Below, one piece after another: positions 1 to 12,390 of a stretch of DNA of 64,000 bases. This stretch comes from Selaginella moellendorffii (Eukaryota; Streptophyta; Lycopodiopsida; Selaginellales; Selaginellaceae). The notes beneath the pieces are model-generated. The model had not been told where the DNA came from. It worked only from the letters and a program-made list of their open reading frames with translations, and made no database searches. A program made the translations under genes and the position numbers. Each line of letters begins with the position of its first letter. The first letter of the stretch is position 1. The stretch is from positions 655,343 to 719,342 of the forward strand of contig NW_003314354.1 of NCBI RefSeq assembly GCF_000143415.4. The letters are read 5' to 3'.

Positions 1-3000
1 GAACTACCATTTAAATTTGCAAGTTTTATTCACTATAAAATATATAATAGAATATGCATTCAAATATCAGATAATATGATTTGATAATAATGATATATAT
101 TTTATCCAATGGTAACATGTAAAAATGCCATATCCCATACATGTCCATATTTGTCTTTATACAACTGTAGCAAAATTATGTTCAGTACCTTGAGATAGGT
201 GAGATACCTTCAATAATTACAATAGATGCAAATCAAAATAATTTTTTCTTACCATAATTCCTTTCATTCACTTAATTTGAGCATACTGGATTAGATATGG
301 CAATTTATCATCACATATGAGTCTTTAATTGTCTGTGTTGAAATTTAAAAATGTTTAAAGTCGTAATAATGTTTAAAAACAACTCTCAAACACAACCTAA
401 ATAATAAGTTAAGCTTACTCTTATTAAAAGCTTGACTTTAGCAACTCATTGCTATATAGCCAAATATATCAATTTATTTGATTGGAAATGAATGGAATGA
501 AATTACTTGCATAGAAAGATATGTGAATTTATGGTTCATGAGAATTATGCAGCATAAAACTCAAGGATCAATCTAGCCAAGTAGCACTATAGTTTTATGT
601 TTGCAAGTTATAACTTTCTTGCCAGGTCTGGAGCTTTGCTTGGAGCTTGCAAGATTTACAGTGACTTTAGTATTGGTAAATGACGTGAAGCATTTTTTTA
701 GCTGTTTTAGCAAAGATTTGGCAAAAACACGATTAAATTGTAGCAAGTCCCAACAGATTTGATTTTTTATTTGAATTTTGAGCTCTTTCATAAGATTCCT
801 GAAAAGCATCAAAAGATCATGGAATACCGTTGAAATAAACCAGCTTACTTTCCTATCCAAACTCTAGGAATTTGTAAAACCGTCACCATCAAACCAGTAG
901 CGAATCACAATATTTCCAAAGTGGAATCTGGAAGAGAAAAGCATTGGCGATGCTAAGATTTCCTTACCAAAGCTCCAGTTGCCCCAGCATTCTCAAAGCG
1001 CTTGCAGGAGATGTTGCAAGCCTCAAGCTACCCCACTTCACACTCTCAAGTTGCGACATGACCACCTATCGATGTTGGACTCGTTTGTGGACACCACCTA
1101 ACAAGAAAAGAACAAGTGAAAGCAACGAGAAAGCACTTCACAGTTTAAACCCTCTTCGTGGCAGGCCTGTAGCTTTTGCATCATAGAAGTGTAAAGTAGG
1201 GACCATGTATTAGCACCCACTCTGCAAAAGAGAGTCGATTAGGAAGAATTCTAGCAGTGTATCACCTTTTCATGTCAGTGTTCACAAGGCAGCTGTCAAA
1301 GTTGAAAGCTGCAACCTCGTCTGACAACGTTCCACTATTATCTTGAGTAAAGGTACCGTGATCCTGTGCATTATCGTAAGAGAAGCTTACATTGTTCACG
1401 AGTAAAATGACTCCCAACGGGCAGAGATGCATCCTATGCGTCTTGAAAGATGAATACAATCAAAAGCGTTAAATGCAAAACGCAAACCTTGTAGCAGTAG
1501 AGAACTGAGATGGCTCAAAACTGGACAACTTCACATGCCAAAGCTGTCGAGTTTCCCTCGGCACGACAGCTTTCCCCTCAGAGACAAATCTTTTTACAGC
1601 TCACTTCTCCCTGTAGCATATCCTTCATAATAGTTTGATCCGAAGCCTGTACAAATCAGAAAGCTCTCTTGTCTCATCGCATTCTGCAAAAAAAAAAAAA
1701 AAAAGTACTTTCAATGCAGCGAACGCCCACAACAGGAGAGCTTGGATCTCCAAAATGCATTTGGAGTGATGCCTTCCACAAGAAGAAGAAAAGAAAAAAA
1801 TTGCTAGAAAAGAATGAAAATCTTTACCAGTCATGTCAATTCCAACACCCTTGCTCACAATGCCGATCGCCCTTGCCAATTTTGAGCTTGCAAAGCTTGC
1901 ACAGCAACCTACCAATTTCACATACTCAACAACGAAGCCCGCCATCCAAGCATTACATTACATTATAGGCTATTTATAAAGGTCATGAGGGCCTACATAG
2001 GGCATCCAATCTGTAATTTGTGTAGGAGTGTCTTCACTTGAGCAGGTTGAGTGTCCGGTTGAGTTTCTATTACCTCTATCGAGAGTCCTTTTGCTTCATT
2101 CGGTTATTTGGACGTTTTGAGTGCTTTCTTTGAGCCTATGTTGGTAATCAGTTACAGATTGAGAAAGCTCCACGTTTCTCTTGAGTATTGAGCTCCTTGT
2201 AAACGCTGTAATTTGCAATTTCTATGACAGCAACACACAAATATCACCGACTTTCAGACTCTTGCGTCATCAACGCCAGCTTTTCCTTTGCAAATGTTGC
2301 ATCTACCTCATCTTGAGCGCATTCAACACGAGCTGATGTAAGATTATGCCTGTGGAAAACAAATGAGAATGACACTAGTCACCTGTCAACTCCCCCCTTC
2401 AACTGTTTTCATCTGCTCCAGGGCAGCATTGAGCTGCTTACGACATTCATCTTCAAAGAGAAGGAGAGCTCATAAATTAACAAACCATTTGAAAGAAAAC
2501 ATCAAATTATATGTGATGTTTCCATTAGGCTCCTTACATCTCTCCAGGTGCTACTACAAATGTAGAACGAATTCCTCACTCCTCTTCATAGAGTCTTTTA
2601 TAACCTTGATACAAAATATGTATAGACTTCTCGAGACAAAAAGAAACTTACAGTTCCCTAAAGGAATACAATAATTTGAGCCTGCTCCTAGCCCTTTTCA
2701 GCACCATGGCTAGATGCTTCATCTTTTACCTTTTAAGCAAGACTTAAATTCTTCCTAAAACAAAACCATTAGCAAGGCACATTTTGAGATTTACTCATTT
2801 ACTCTCAGTTCTTGCTCTTTTTTCATTTTGTTTCTGCCAGAACATGTGCAAGGGCATGAAGAGCCATGGATATCCTTGAACGTCAACTGTAGGAAAAGAT
2901 TATCATACGATGCAATAAATTGGACTAAAATAAATGAAACTTTCGTCCATAAAATTAAAGTGTCACTACACCAGATATTCTGATAATGGCTGCAGAAACA

Positions 3001-3190
3001 TCATCATATCTGAAAATAGAAAAAATACAATATGGGGTTTCTTGAATTCTCATTCAGAGCTAATCTATATGCAATTGCAAGATCTCAACGCCTGCAGGGA
3101 AGAGAAAAATTTGAGGGGACAGAGAGAGATGTCAGTACTTTATGGATCTGCATGGTTGACTAGTTCCACAGCAACATTGCTCTACAATGA
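1..3190. other. AT-rich stretch without a recognisable gene
   Basis: I see only short ORFs with low-complexity translations, an A-tract at about 1687-1705, and no conserved protein motif or convincing splice-joined frame. The first 560 bases are especially AT-rich. No RNA gene is recognised. Confidence 0.5.
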
Positions 3191-3194
3191 AGAC

Positions 3195-3237
3195 CTCATC
3201 AAACACACACACACACACAGAGGCACATAGAGAGAGG

Positions 3238-3275
<38 letters not shown>

Positions 3276-3498
3276 AGCTCACAATCTATCTAATCACCCT
3301 AAAAACTTTCACTTGATTTGGAGTGTCATTAAATAAAATTGAAGCATTGCCACCCTTTTGGCATGTGATCTATGCCATTTATTTGAAGTTTTTGAATTTC
3401 AATTGTTAGACTATAAGTATATTTACAAATAATATTATTAAAATGGAATAAAAGATGCCAGATGCCATATGCAAATAGCACTTTTGAATAAGGGAGTA
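3195..3498 (+). repeat. Microsatellite-headed dispersed repeat, copy 1
   Basis: A (CA)n run (3203-3219) and a (GA)n run (3243-3270) lead into about 220 bp of unique sequence starting near 'gctcacaatctatctaatc' and ending near 'aatagcacttttgaataag'. The same order (CA/GA tract, then the same 220 bp) recurs at 38521-38643 continued at 41978-42112, at 42113-42290 (body only), and inverted at 42291-42470. I do not recognise the family. It has no coding capacity. Its right edge meets a Helitron terminus at 3499. Confidence 0.8.
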
Positions 3499-3524
3499 CT
3501 AGCAAAAGTCCCAGCTAGGCTGGG
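3499..3524 (-). mobile_element. Helitron 3' terminus (minus strand)
   Basis: On the minus strand this reads hairpin cccagc-cta-gctggg, seven bases, then CTAG followed by host T. This is the classical Helitron end (short hairpin, then CTRR, with T downstream). The same architecture ends the helicase-bearing copies at 14591, 43823 and 61627. The element body must lie to the right, in the AT-rich sequence. I cannot place its 5' TC end, and no helicase remains, so it is probably non-autonomous. Confidence 0.65.
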
Positions 3525-4189
3525 AGCATCATGTTTATTTCTGATGTTTTAGTAATTTTAAAGAGTCATAATCATAACTGTAATTTTTAACATAATCATA
3601 ATGATAACATACATAGTTAAACATAATATAATCTTCATATTAAAAATCCCTTCTACAATTGACTCTATCACCAACACATATGATAACATAATAAATATAA
3701 CTCATAACATTATATCACATTTAAACTGTCATTGTTGAGTGAAGTCTTGGATTTTCTATAAATGGAATTGCTCCCATGGCCAGATGAGTCATTTAGAGAT
3801 TGAGGTTTGATAACTAATTTTTTCTTTTATTTAAAATCTATATAATTGATTAAAAAAAATTTGTTACTTGATGATTCATCCAATTCTACAATTTTTCCTC
3901 TTAACAAACTAATTTTTACTTAAGTACATTCAAATATAATGATGTTATATAATATAGATTTAAAACTCACTCAAGCTACATACATCTTATAAATTTAAAA
4001 GTTTTTCACCTTTTCAGACTGAAAGTTTTCGAATTGTATGACACTAAGTGAAAGATATTAATTTTATGTGTTATTTTTAGTTAATTTTCATATTTTAGGT
4101 ATTTGTCTTGATATTCCCTTTTTTTTAATAATTATTTTCGTGTGTTTTAAAAACAATATTTAAAATTAAATGTATTCTAGTATATATAA

Positions 4190-5300
4190 TGAATCTTCTT
4201 TGTGTATATGTTTTTATATAGAGAGCATGGTAATCTGAAATAATATTATTATCTTTTAATATTTATTTATTATATTTAATATTAAGACTTTATAACAATG
4301 TTATGAAACATAAAAATTTATAATGATAAATGAATGGTAAGGTTTTACTCTATGCTTGGGTGGAGTAGGGTTTGATGATATATAATCTTTTTCTTTATGC
4401 TAGAACTATAATATATCAGAAAATTCACAAATGGTATATACATAGGTATAATATAATTAAATTTCATTTGATGATGAATCAAATTTCTTTATATGGTCCA
4501 TGTACGAATCTTTTCTTAATCATATTTATACCTTATTTTGTTTTTCATGTATAAATGCAATGTAAGGAAAAGTGATAGAAACTTTATGATATTAAATGAA
4601 TCTTAGAATATATCTTAGCATGACATCTCAATGTGTTTAATATCAATTATGTATTAAAAAGTACCATAAGATTACTACTAAAAAATATTTTACACAAGAA
4701 ATACCTAGAAATATTAAGTCCCCTATTTCAAGTTAGAATTTATCATATTTTTAAAGACACTATTTTCTTTATATTCTACTTTAAAATATTTTCACTTTTT
4801 AAATATATTTAATATTTCTCAATTTTATTTAAAATAAATTATTTATATGTATATAGTATTTTTTATTTTATAGTTTATAATTTTTATATATTTGTATTCT
4901 AAATCCTCTCGCTTAATAATATTTAAATTTATACTTTTGAGAGTACTAATTATAATTTAAAGGACTATATTATATATAATTAAAATTCTTTATGTATATG
5001 TCTTTATATAGAGAGAATAATAATAAAATCTTATTTGATGATGAATCACATTTTTTTGGATGGTAGCCTTTTGTATTGTGTCTAATGTTTTCTCAATCAT
5101 ATTTTTACCTTTGCACCATTATATTTATTTATATATTTTTCATGGCATAAATTATTACTCTTAAAAACAGTATGATAACTTTATAATATAACACAAATCT
5201 TAGACTATATTTGAGCTAACCAATAACTCAATGTGATTAGATTCATTGTTGAATGTGTAATAATTATCAAGGTTTATTTAAAAATTAAAAATAATGTACA
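4190..5300 (+). repeat. Diverged direct duplication in AT-rich DNA
   Basis: Two blocks about 790 bp apart share the same order of landmarks: 'tatatagagag', then 'atttgatgatgaatca', then a tttcttaatcatattt-type segment, then 'aatcttaga.tatat', then a 'ctcaatgtg' segment. The first runs about 4195-4680 and the second about 4982-5300. Divergence is considerable, so the duplication is old. There is no coding content. Confidence 0.55.
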
Positions 5301-5403
5301 AGTTAAAATAGCTATAGCTATTCAACTCTTCTATTTCAAGTTATGAAATATATCATTTTCTATAGTCATTACTTATTTAATTTTAACATTATAATATATT
5401 TTC

Positions 5404-5599
5404 TATTGTGTCTACTATATACCATCTTTGTACAAAACAGTTATGTTTAATTTTAATAATGTAGTGTCGAATCAATCAAATACTCTTTGTTCTATAAAGG
5501 TTTTGTTCTAGAGAAAAGGTATTTGATTGATTTGATACTAAATTATTAAAATGAAATATAATATTATTGTACAAAGATTGGTATATAGTAGACATAATA
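5404..5599. repeat. Foldback / MITE-like inverted repeat
   Basis: The left arm begins tattgtgtctactatatacc. The right arm ends ggtatatagtagacataata, its near-perfect reverse complement. Pairing continues inward for roughly 85 bases per arm (through the 'aatcaatcaaata' segment) to a short loop near 5495-5510. A further 'ccatctttgtac' segment follows at about 5611. Size and structure fit a small non-autonomous DNA element. No target duplication was identified. Confidence 0.7.
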
Positions 5600-6180
5600 A
5601 AACATATTCACCATCTTTGTACAACAAATTTATGTTTTTTTTATGGTTTAGGGTTTAAAATCATTTGAACCTGGTGCACTGTATCTTCTTGGATTAGTTG
5701 TCTAATCACTTTTTATATGTATTACAATATCACTTATACCTATTTGTTAAATTTAACATTTCATTCTCTATTTTCTACAACATTGTGAATGCCTTTGCAT
5801 CGGGATTTATCTCTTTTAATGATTTATCAAGATCAAATTAGTTGCTCATTGCATTTAGAATTGTGTTTGTTGTCCAGTATTATGTTAAATTTATCCAGAT
5901 ATCTTAAAATAATTAGGGCTACCTACTGCAATCTTTTCAATGTTTGCACCCATTGATGCTGCACTACTATAATTTTGTATTAAATCTTTACAATTAATAG
6001 TCTTTTGATAAAGCATGGAAAAGGATGTGATTTTTCAATTGCTATTCTCCCATCACAACAATAATCGAAAACAATTTCCTTCATAAAAAAAGGACCTTAC
6101 AATGTATGCATTGTTTTTTCATCTTACCAAGAATGTTGCTCACATTTACCATTTTCATTCTCTGACATTATTAAACACAT

Positions 6181-8480
6181 GTTTTTTTTTTTTTTTTTGT
6201 CCCCTACTAATAGTAGTTACAAGACCACAAGAAATCATATGACAGGAATTGCCAGTAGTAGACAGACTATCACCAATTTCACATATTCTATGGTCATTCT
6301 GTTTGCTCACGTTAGTTTTCAAACAAATCTCCACAGTAGTGCTAGAAGGTATTTATTCTTCTTCATTACAAGTAACATCTTCTACAATCACATCATCCAC
6401 ATTTTTTGACTTTCTCTTGCGATCCATTCCCAGTATTCCAGATTTATATTTCCATTGTTCATAAGCTAGTGCAAGTTCTCTAGATTTCAGTAAAGTGGAA
6501 TAGCATAGATAGGTGATAGATCTGTTGTAGATCGTTATGGCAAGAAGATGTATCTTATCAGTAAGAGGTTTTTCTTGATGCAAAATCCACAATGAATGTT
6601 CTAGTTTTCTTAGGTTTGTGAAGTGGAATGACATGCAGACATTTTTTCGTATAAATGTACAGTTTAATCTGTTCCTTTGATAACAGTTACATGATGGGTT
6701 TACCTTCCCGGGTGTGACGGCCACCAGGATTACACATTTCGGACCCGGCAGTCTTGCCAAGACATTGTCCATGATATTACCCATACTGGACATAAGCCAA
6801 AAGCAAGCAATTCACGCACACGTCCCAGTCGAGCATCATCATTTCCACAAGATTATGAGAACTTTATTTTGTACAAAAAAGAACTTGCTGTGGACAGGTT
6901 GCTGGCTGATGATAGTGTGAATCCATTCAAGCTCACTGCTTTCTTGCCGTAATTCAGGTGGGAGCAATGATCAAATGCCAAGTTGAGCATCATCTTTCTC
7001 ACTGGTCCTCTAAATCTTCAACAAGCTGTTTAGAGCTGTGAATTACAGTGAAAGAACTTTCTGCAGAGGCTTTTCCATTGTCCCGAAAATGAAATAGAGA
7101 GAAGACAAGCTCGAGGAAAACCGCATGGGAAAGAATGATGGATCAAATGCATTGGAGTATACTGCATACAAGAGATCACTTGGAATCAGAAAAAAATGAA
7201 CCAATATCCTCTTACCCTCGAGAAAAAAAAACCGCAAAGCTCAGGAGCTCGATACCACCACTCGAGAAACACCACACACAAAAGAAGCCTCGAAACTTGA
7301 TTGCATGCTTTTCTGGAGAAAGCTCTGCCAGGATTCATCATCCAGGCTTTTTTTTTTTTTTAACATAACAAGTATAGCATTTTTCTTCCTTCCCAAGAAG
7401 TTGCCAATCTGTTGAAAATGAGATAGATAGTTTGCATGTGGTTTCTTACAACAAAAGCAAGCTTTCCTTGTGTTGCTTATATTTTTCTCTAGTTGGGGTC
7501 AGTTTGCAGCCTTTGATGTTCCGCTGTAGATCATACATATCAGCCACATATTTTATTGGTGATATAGCAGAATTCTTCTACCTGGGGCGCACATATCTCC
7601 TTGTACTTGATGAAAAATAATGTTTATTTGGCTGGATAATACTTAAAATGAAATAAGCATGCAAGAGACTCCAAGCAACTGTAACTGTTGCCAACTAATG
7701 ACGTTTGCAGAAAGGAAGCAATCGATGTAGAACACAGTAAGGTATAGCATGTCTGGAACCAATTTATACTCTTCAGAAACTTGTGAAAGCACTCAAATTA
7801 ATCAATAAATCAGAACAAGGGACTTTAACAAGTATCCCACGCATACCGGGGTTGATATCTTGTTGTATGAATTCTTTGAAGTCCTCCTCTTGAGCTACAA
7901 AGCTGAAGGTTTACTACAAACTATCAACCAGAACTATTTCATACCTCAGCCATTCAAAGATGTTGGTATAATATAACCCATACATATGTGGATCCTTGAT
8001 CCCAGCATTGATGTCCTTAAGAGACAAATCAATGGAGTTGCTACTTGCGACTCCCTGCTGCAATTCTACGCTTGAAAAGCATGGTCAAGAAACAACTTAT
8101 ATAGCACTTGAAATCCTGGCAAACAAAGGCCACTGCTTTGCTCTCAAGGGCTTTTCTCTGTGCCATGCCAGGAGCATCATATTCTTGGCTTGCCAAAACT
8201 CTATGGGGTTTGATTTGCTCTAGATCTATTTGGCTAATCTGTATCACCGGACAAAACAAATATCATCACAAAGCCAAATGAAAGATGGAAATCTCACAGT
8301 CAAATCTGAGTCAAGGAAGATATGACTTGGAAGGAATGGGCAGTAGATCATAGGCACGGCACATCAGAGGCACTGCCATAGACAATTCTTTCACCTTGCC
8401 TTCGAAAACAACCTGTGTGCAAGAAGCGAGCAATAAAGAACAGAAGGGGTGAGCAGAAGCAGGGGCGAGCTGAAGCAAAC
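6181..8480. other. No recognisable gene
   Basis: It starts with a T-tract (6182-6199). A 146-codon minus-strand frame (6353-6793) and several shorter frames exist. None shows a family motif, and composition looks non-coding. Nothing else is supported. Confidence 0.45.
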
Positions 8481-8481
8481 T

Positions 8482-8584
8482 GAGAGCTCCATGGCTGAGA
8501 GCTCCAGTGCCAAGGGCTCCATGGCCGAGAGCTCATGGCCGTGAGAGCTCCACCATGGCCAAGAGCTCCATGGCTGAGGGCTGA
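8482..8584 (+). repeat. Short tandem repeat of a gagctcc-atggc unit
   Basis: Imperfect reiterations of 'gagagctccatggc' (variants with gccaag or gccgag) occur about six times in 100 bp. This is a low-order minisatellite and no protein is implied. Confidence 0.7.
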
Positions 8585-8639
8585 ATAAAGATCAAACCTA
8601 GTGCTCTAGTGCCTCATGTCGAGATCCAGTGCCCTAGCT

Positions 8640-9545
8640 CAATTCTCACCCTAATTCTACTCAATTTCATTTCAACACTAGAATTTGCAATTCTACTTTT
8701 CCTTTGTCATAGTTAATTCCACAAAAGCAATTGAAGTTCCTTGCACATCATGTGTTCCTTGCAACATCATTGCAACTCTCCTATTTGCACCCACAATCAA
8801 AGCTTAGTGTTGTCAATCATTAGTTACCTCCATTTTCTCCATCATTTGTATGTTGCTATCTCAAAGTTCTTGCATTATTGCTTTCCTTTACTCGTCACTT
8901 CACTCGAGGAGACCATCAAATCCCTCTGGAGTGCATTTGCATTTTTTCCCTCTAGAATTGTAATTTTCTTCCTGCCAACTTGTACTTTTGCTGGAATGTC
9001 TTTGTTAACATCTCTAGGATCTTGTGTCTCAAATATAACATCTAGATCTGGATCTATATCTGTGTTTACCTCTGGAAAGGGGATAAATAAAAGTTAAAAA
9101 AATTCCAAATGAACTTACCTAGTGACTCACTTGTAATTGTAGAACCTATAGATGTATCAACTCAGTGGCTACTTGGAACATTAGCTCTTGACCGTGTCAT
9201 CCACAATAACATCTCATTATAGAGGCCTTCATTGAATGCACGAGGAAGCTTTACATCCTTCTTAATCCCTATAATAAATTCGTTACTAAAGTATGATGGT
9301 TTCCCCAATAGAATGTTGCTCTTATAATTGCTAATCTGCCTCCACTACTTCCTAAGCTCATCCCATTGTAACTCACATTGCTTTGGTATGCAACAAAATC
9401 CTTATAAATGTAATATGCCAGAAATGCATTGCCACTTCTCCGGTCCTTTCATCAACTTTCTACAGCCACTACTGTCTTGATCCTTTTCCATCCTCTTTAC
9501 ATACTGAAGAGCTATGTTCTCATCAGTAGACCATTTTTCTTTTCA
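8640..9545 (-). pseudogene. Trihelix / MYB-SANT-like DNA-binding protein relic
   Basis: Reading the minus strand from 9545 gives a trihelix-type domain: W(STDE) near the start, then KWQCIS, then QCELQWDELRK, then NYKSNILLGKPSYF, and KLPRAFNEGLYNEM. These match the tryptophan and aromatic spacing of plant trihelix (SANT-like) domains, in which a QC(K/R)xxWDxLxxxxK helix precedes a PSYF/PSFW segment. The frame is broken by at least three stops inside or just after the domain (after GILHL, after DELRK and after SSH). The linker continues with acidic and lysine-rich sequence (near 9000-9097) and decays by about 8640. Several stops could be CAA/CAG to TAA/TAG changes. No intact start is visible. 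It is a gene relic, or a captured host fragment within repeats; the function of the parent (DNA binding) is inferred from the family. Confidence 0.6.
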
Positions 9546-10260
9546 TCTTTCAAAGTTGGTTTATTTTCAGAAAACAAGTTTTGAAATCAGAAAACAAACA
9601 TAAATAATATTTCCTATACCTCTAGAAAACTTCCTGCTCCATCAAAAGAGCCAGTTTCTAGAGGAGGTAGTGATAATAGAGTTATCAAAGAGAAATTTCC
9701 AATTCCCCCACCATGAAATCTTTGCTATTGTAAAAATGTATTCAAAATGAAGTAGAAAAACAATTGAAAAAAAATACCTAGCTTAAGGAATTGAAGCTAG
9801 CTTGCATTACAAGAATATTTGGAACACATCCAATCATTAGATTGAGTGTAGGAATGCCAAGCTAAAAGCCATTGTAAAATTTTGCTAAACAAAAGAGAAA
9901 AACTAAAGAGAAAATAAAAATACCTTGATCATGGTTGCATTTGACATAAATCCTATGCTAGCACTAAAAGAAGAGTTTTGGACATTAAGAAGCATAAGCA
10001 AAACTCTAGAACTACAAAATTCCATACCAACATGAGTTTGAATTATTTGTGAATTAAAATATGCATGATCGACCATGGATGAGGTGAAGGTGAGCAATTC
10101 TCCATTTTTGCAAACTTCCTTCCCAAATCAATGTAAAAATTCCCCCTAAAGCCCTCCAAGAACACATACACTCACATAGTAGTAAAATTAGGGCATGTAA
10201 AATTTTTAAGTAATATGGCAATTTAGCCATATGGCATTATTTTATTTATTTATTACTAGG
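9546..10260. other. No recognisable gene
   Basis: AT-rich sequence between the trihelix relic and a retrotransposon relic. Only short ORFs are present. Confidence 0.5.
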
Positions 10261-12390
10261 TTCCAGGTTCCAGGCTTTCGAATCTACGTGGATGATTTTG
10301 CAATGGGAAGCAGTTGGGATGAACATATTGCTCAACTCAGGCAAAATTTCCAATGCTGCAAACTTTTCAATGTCCAGTTGAACCCTCGTAACTACCAGTT
10401 CTTTGTCTAAGAAGAGAAGTTGCTAGGCCACCTTGTGAGCAATAAGGTATTGAAGTATAGAGGCCAAAAGTTGAACAGCTGTATCACACTACCATACCTT
10501 CTACTATTCATCAGTTGCAGCATTTTCTTGGTGGCATTGGGTTTTTCTAGTGGTTTATTTGTGGTTATGTAGCTGGTACAAAACCACTTTATGATATGCT
10601 TTGGACTTCAATAGACTTTTCTTGGACTACACAATGTCAACAAACATATGAACCACTGTTGCAAGCTTGCTTTTCAAGCCCAGCATTGCAACCACCAAGC
10701 TATTATCATCTGTTTCACCTGTTTGTGGCAATCCACCATGATACCATTAATGTGGCACTCTACCAACATCTCTCTTCACCATCAGCATTTTCTGCAATTT
10801 ATTTCACTAGGCATAATTTGGAGCGAACAGAACTTTCAAAATCTCAAATGGATCAGTACTGTGAAGCAATTATATTTGCCTTTCAGAAACTTTGGCATTA
10901 TTTGGGAGACTCAATAGCTGAATATCCTTCAATGATTGTTCATACATCAATCAATCCTCTCTCTTATTTGCTCAACTGATGAGTCTTACAGGGCAACATG
11001 CTCATTGGGTTCTTCAACTCCAGGTATTCAACTTCCTTATTCAAACTGAGCAGAAATGTATATTAGATCCAGCATCCTTGGCATCACTTTTTATGGATGT
11101 GACTCTCTCACCGGCAGTGATACACACTGAAGTGTCATCTTATGTGGCAGTGGACCATCCTTGGTATTTAAACATTATTGCTCTTCTCCAAGGAGACTCT
11201 TGCTCTCATGTCACACAGCGTGAACACCGGCAACCCATCCAAAGAGCAGCTAAGTTTATTCTAGTGGATGACACACACTTTCAGAGACATGAAGATGGTA
11301 TTCTGCTCTAGTGTGTGGATGGCAAAGAGGCCACTGAGATACTAGCAACTACACATGTTTGCAGTGGCCATTTTGCAGCGATGGCAACAAGCAAGAAAGT
11401 TCTGTGAGTGGGATATTACTGGCCAACCTTATACACAGATAGTGTTAAGTTTGTGCAACATTGTATACCTTGCCAACAATTTCATCCAGTCTGTCACAAG
11501 GATAAAATTGTGATGCACCTGATTGCACTAGGAGCACCATTGAAAGGGTGGAGTTTGGATTACTCTGGTCCATTCTCATTGGCTACCAATTGGCATGCAT
11601 ATATCATAGCAGCCACCGATAGTGTCACAAAGTGGGCAGAAGCTATGTCCAGCTCAACTGCAGATCAACAGACAACTATTGATTTCATCTATACACATCT
11701 GTATTGTCAATTTGGTTGAATTCTTCTTTCAGATCGTGGTTCTCATTTTTTAGGAGCAGTGGTGGCTGATCTGATGCAGAAACTGGGGGTTTCACACTTG
11801 AAGTCCAGATCTTATTAGCCATAGGGAAATGGACAAGCAAAGGTCATGAATAATTCTTTAAAGTGCATCCTTTAGAAGTTGGTGCAGGATAATCCTAGAT
11901 CATGGCCTACTTATCTCCCACATGCTCTGTGGGCTTATAGGACAAGAGAGAAGCTTCCCACTGGTATCACACCATTCAAACTGGTTTACGAGCTTGAAGC
12001 AATGCTCCCCATTCAGCTGAAATTACCAGCATACTGGGTATCTGTAGAAGGAGTCAATCCTTTGTCCAGTGACGCTTCAACTTCCACTCAGCATTGAGCG
12101 GATCAACTAATTTTTCTGGATGAAGACCAGAATCTAGCTATGCTGCATATTCAAATTCATCAACTTAGTACAATACTGGCACATACTAAGCAGTGAGGAG
12201 AGACTTTCATTCTGGGGGACTTGGTCTGGAGGCTGGATGCTGCAATTGCTCATCTGGTGAAATTTCAACCACCATGGATTGGTCCATATCAAGTACTTGG
12301 TGTGGCAGGTACCAACTCGTACCATCTCGTGGAGATCTCAGGTCGTAAGTTGCCAAATCCAATCAATCATCTGAAGAGGTATTTTCTCTA
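10261..12390 (+). pseudogene. Degenerate Ty3/gypsy pol (RT end, RNase H, integrase)
   Basis: Pieces of one polyprotein appear in order on the plus strand. The reverse transcriptase catalytic box IYVDDFAMG is followed by a thumb-like EHIAQLRQNF...LNPRNYQFF (10261-10413). An RNase H-like frame follows (10596-10976). The integrase has an H2C2 finger (HVCSGHF..., then CIPCQ; about 11355-11480), a first catalytic Asp in WSLDYSGPF, a second in SDRGSHF, and a GNGQAK segment where the usual catalytic Glu appears as Lys. The C-terminal part ends VEISGRKLPNPINHLKRYF near 12390. Frames switch several times and internal stops are numerous, so it is dead. No matching pair of LTRs was found around it. Confidence 0.85.

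Larger units (their letters stand above)
3525..6180. other. AT-rich non-coding block, possible body of a non-autonomous Helitron
   Basis: Strongly AT-rich with no gene. It holds an old direct duplication (about 4190-5300) and a 196-bp foldback (5404-5599). Because a minus-strand Helitron end sits at 3499, part of this block is probably that element. The extent is unknown. Confidence 0.4.

Noticed and set aside
1625-1968. Overlapping ORFs of about 100 codons on both strands
   Set aside because: Both depend on a poly-A/poly-T tract and give Lys- or Phe-run peptides.
6353-6793. 146-codon minus-strand ORF
   Set aside because: No family motif, no neighbouring exons in phase, composition like flanking DNA.
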